This document shows positions 6,289 to 7,164 of a stretch of 7,164 bases of DNA, piece after piece (position 1 is the first letter of the stretch; every line of letters begins with the position of its first letter). Source of the stretch: CAKSQL01 sp045606465 (lineage in GTDB: Bacteria > Bacillota > Clostridia > UBA1381); NCBI GenBank assembly GCA_045606465.1, contig JAZURZ010000007.1, forward strand, positions 1 through 7,164. Reading direction: 5' to 3'. The translations under genes and the position numbers were made by a program. The notes beneath the pieces were generated by a model. That model was not told where the DNA came from. It saw only the letters and a list, made by a program, of their open reading frames with translations, and did no database searches.

Positions 6289-7164
6289 TTATGCACCTTC
6301 AATCATTTTAATAAATTCATTTTCATCAATTATGGTCACACCAAGATTAATTGCTTTTTCAAGCTTACTTCTTGCCTCTTCACCAGCCAGAACATAGCTT
6401 GTTTTTTTAGAAACCGATGAAGATGTTTTTCCGCCTAAATCTTCAATAATCTGAGATGCTTCAGCTCTTGTATATGTTGGAAGTGTCCCTGTTAAAACAA
6501 AGGTTTTACCCTCGAAAATTAATTGTGCATCATTTTTTTCTTCCAAACTATCTTCAAGGGAAACTCCGGCAAGCCTTAACCTTTCTATAAACTCAATATT
6601 TTGCGGTTGCTCAAAGAAATCAACAATGCTTTTCGCCATAATTGTGCCAATTTCATCAATTTTTACAAGCTCCTCAACCGTTGTCTTAGAAAGGTTTTCC
6701 ATGCTTTTGTATTTTTTTGCAAGAAGCTTTGCGCATTTTTCACCTACATGACGTATTCCAAGACCATTTATAAGTCTATATAATGGGTTAGTCTTTGATT
6801 TGTTTAGGGCGTCTATCAGATTTTGAGCAGATTTTTTGCCCATTTTATCCATTTTTTCAACATCTTTTTTGTCAAGATAATATAAATCAGCAGCGGTTTT
6901 TATAAGTTCCCTTTCAAGCAACTGTTCAATAATAGATGGGCCCAAGCCTTCAATGTCCATAGCCGGACGTGAAACAAAATGAATAATATTTCTTAGTCTT
7001 TGCGCAGGGCAATTAAGTCCTGTGCATCTATATGCAGACTCCCCTTCTTCCCTTATTATTTTTGCGCCACAATCGTTGCAAAATTCAGGCATTACAAAAT
7101 CAATTTGTGTTCCGTCACGCATATCAGGACAGCTTTTTACAACCTCAGGGATAATATCTCCAGC
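6289..7164 (-). CDS. ligA: NAD-dependent DNA ligase LigA, C-terminal part (5' end beyond the window)
   Basis: 291 residues are visible and the frame is open to the right edge, so the adenylation domain with the KxDG lysine is not in view; a full LigA is about 650-680 residues. Numbered from the edge, the fragment opens with AGDIIPEV, the end of the OB domain. It continues with a Cys4 zinc finger (Cys29, Cys32, Cys47, Cys52; CNDC then CTGLNC) and AMDIEGLG. The helix-hairpin-helix region (about 70-190) includes LINGLGIRHVGEKCA. A C-terminal BRCT domain (about 215-291) carries GKTFVLTGTL, EDLGGK and SVSKKTSYVLAGE. The enzyme seals nicks between Okazaki fragments and in repair, using NAD+ as adenylate donor, and is essential in bacteria. 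The Met at 7122 is internal, not the start. It is the first visible gene of the minus-strand operon, and the M20 hydrolase gene follows after 3 nt. Confidence 0.98.
   Translation of the reverse strand, partial: AGDIIPEVVKSCPDMRDGTQIDFVMPEFCNDCGAKIIREEGESAYRCTGLNCPAQRLRNIIHFVSRPAMDIEGLGPSIIEQLLERELIKTAADLYYLDKKDVEKMDKMGKKSAQNLIDALNKSKTNPLYRLINGLGIRHVGEKCAKLLAKKYKSMENLSKTTVEELVKIDEIGTIMAKSIVDFFEQPQNIEFIERLRLAGVSLEDSLEEKNDAQLIFEGKTFVLTGTLPTYTRAEASQIIEDLGGKTSSSVSKKTSYVLAGEEARSKLEKAINLGVTIIDENEFIKMIEGA
6294..6300 (-). promoter_or_regulatory. ribosome binding site of the M20 gene embedded in the 3' end of ligA
   Basis: On the minus strand GAAGGTG overlaps the final Glu-Gly-Ala codons of ligA and lies 8 nt before the ATG of the amidohydrolase gene. 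This layout is typical of translational coupling and supports co-transcription of the two genes. Confidence 0.7.

Noticed and set aside
7120..7122. ATG at 7122 as start of a short ligase-like gene
   Set aside because: The residues before it (AGDIIPEV and onwards) are the conserved end of the LigA OB domain, so the coding frame continues past the edge.

Overview
The window is an AT-rich, gene-dense piece of a low-GC Gram-positive chromosome, most likely from a spore-forming member of the Clostridia (Bacillota). This rests on the AT-rich codon use, the strong GGAGG/AAGGTG-type ribosome binding sites, a PcrA-type helicase with the C-terminal Tudor-like domain, an NAD-dependent DNA ligase, and three families typical of Clostridia and other endospore formers (YtxC, DUF4830, DUF6873). 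No species can be named from the sequence alone.

Layout. Two gene clusters face each other. On the plus strand, from the left edge: the 3' part of an S41 (C-terminal processing) protease gene, then pcrA 26 nt later, then a 73-nt gap holding a bulged hairpin, then a small membrane-anchored DUF4830 protein. On the minus strand, read from the right edge: the 3' part of ligA, an M20-family amidohydrolase 3 nt downstream, a DUF6873 GME-fold protein 33 nt downstream, and a YtxC-like sporulation protein 24 nt downstream. This spacing suggests one minus-strand operon. The two clusters converge at about 3598-3627, where a perfect 19-bp hairpin lies. Its minus-strand copy is followed directly by a U-rich run, and it overlaps the last codons of ytxC. 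No stretch longer than 73 nt lacks a gene, and I see no rRNA or tRNA gene, CRISPR array, insertion sequence or phage gene.

How the genes work together. PcrA (DNA unwinding, repair, clearing of RNA polymerase and recombinase from DNA) and LigA (sealing of nicks) are functional partners, and in Bacillus they share an operon. Here they sit close together but on opposite strands, so the locus looks rearranged relative to Bacillus. The M20 hydrolase and the GME-fold protein could be metabolic neighbours, but no substrate is evident. YtxC links the 3' end of the minus-strand operon to sporulation by family naming only. Overall this is mostly ordinary core-genome DNA. The most open questions are the function of the DUF6873 and DUF4830 proteins and the two RNA hairpins.
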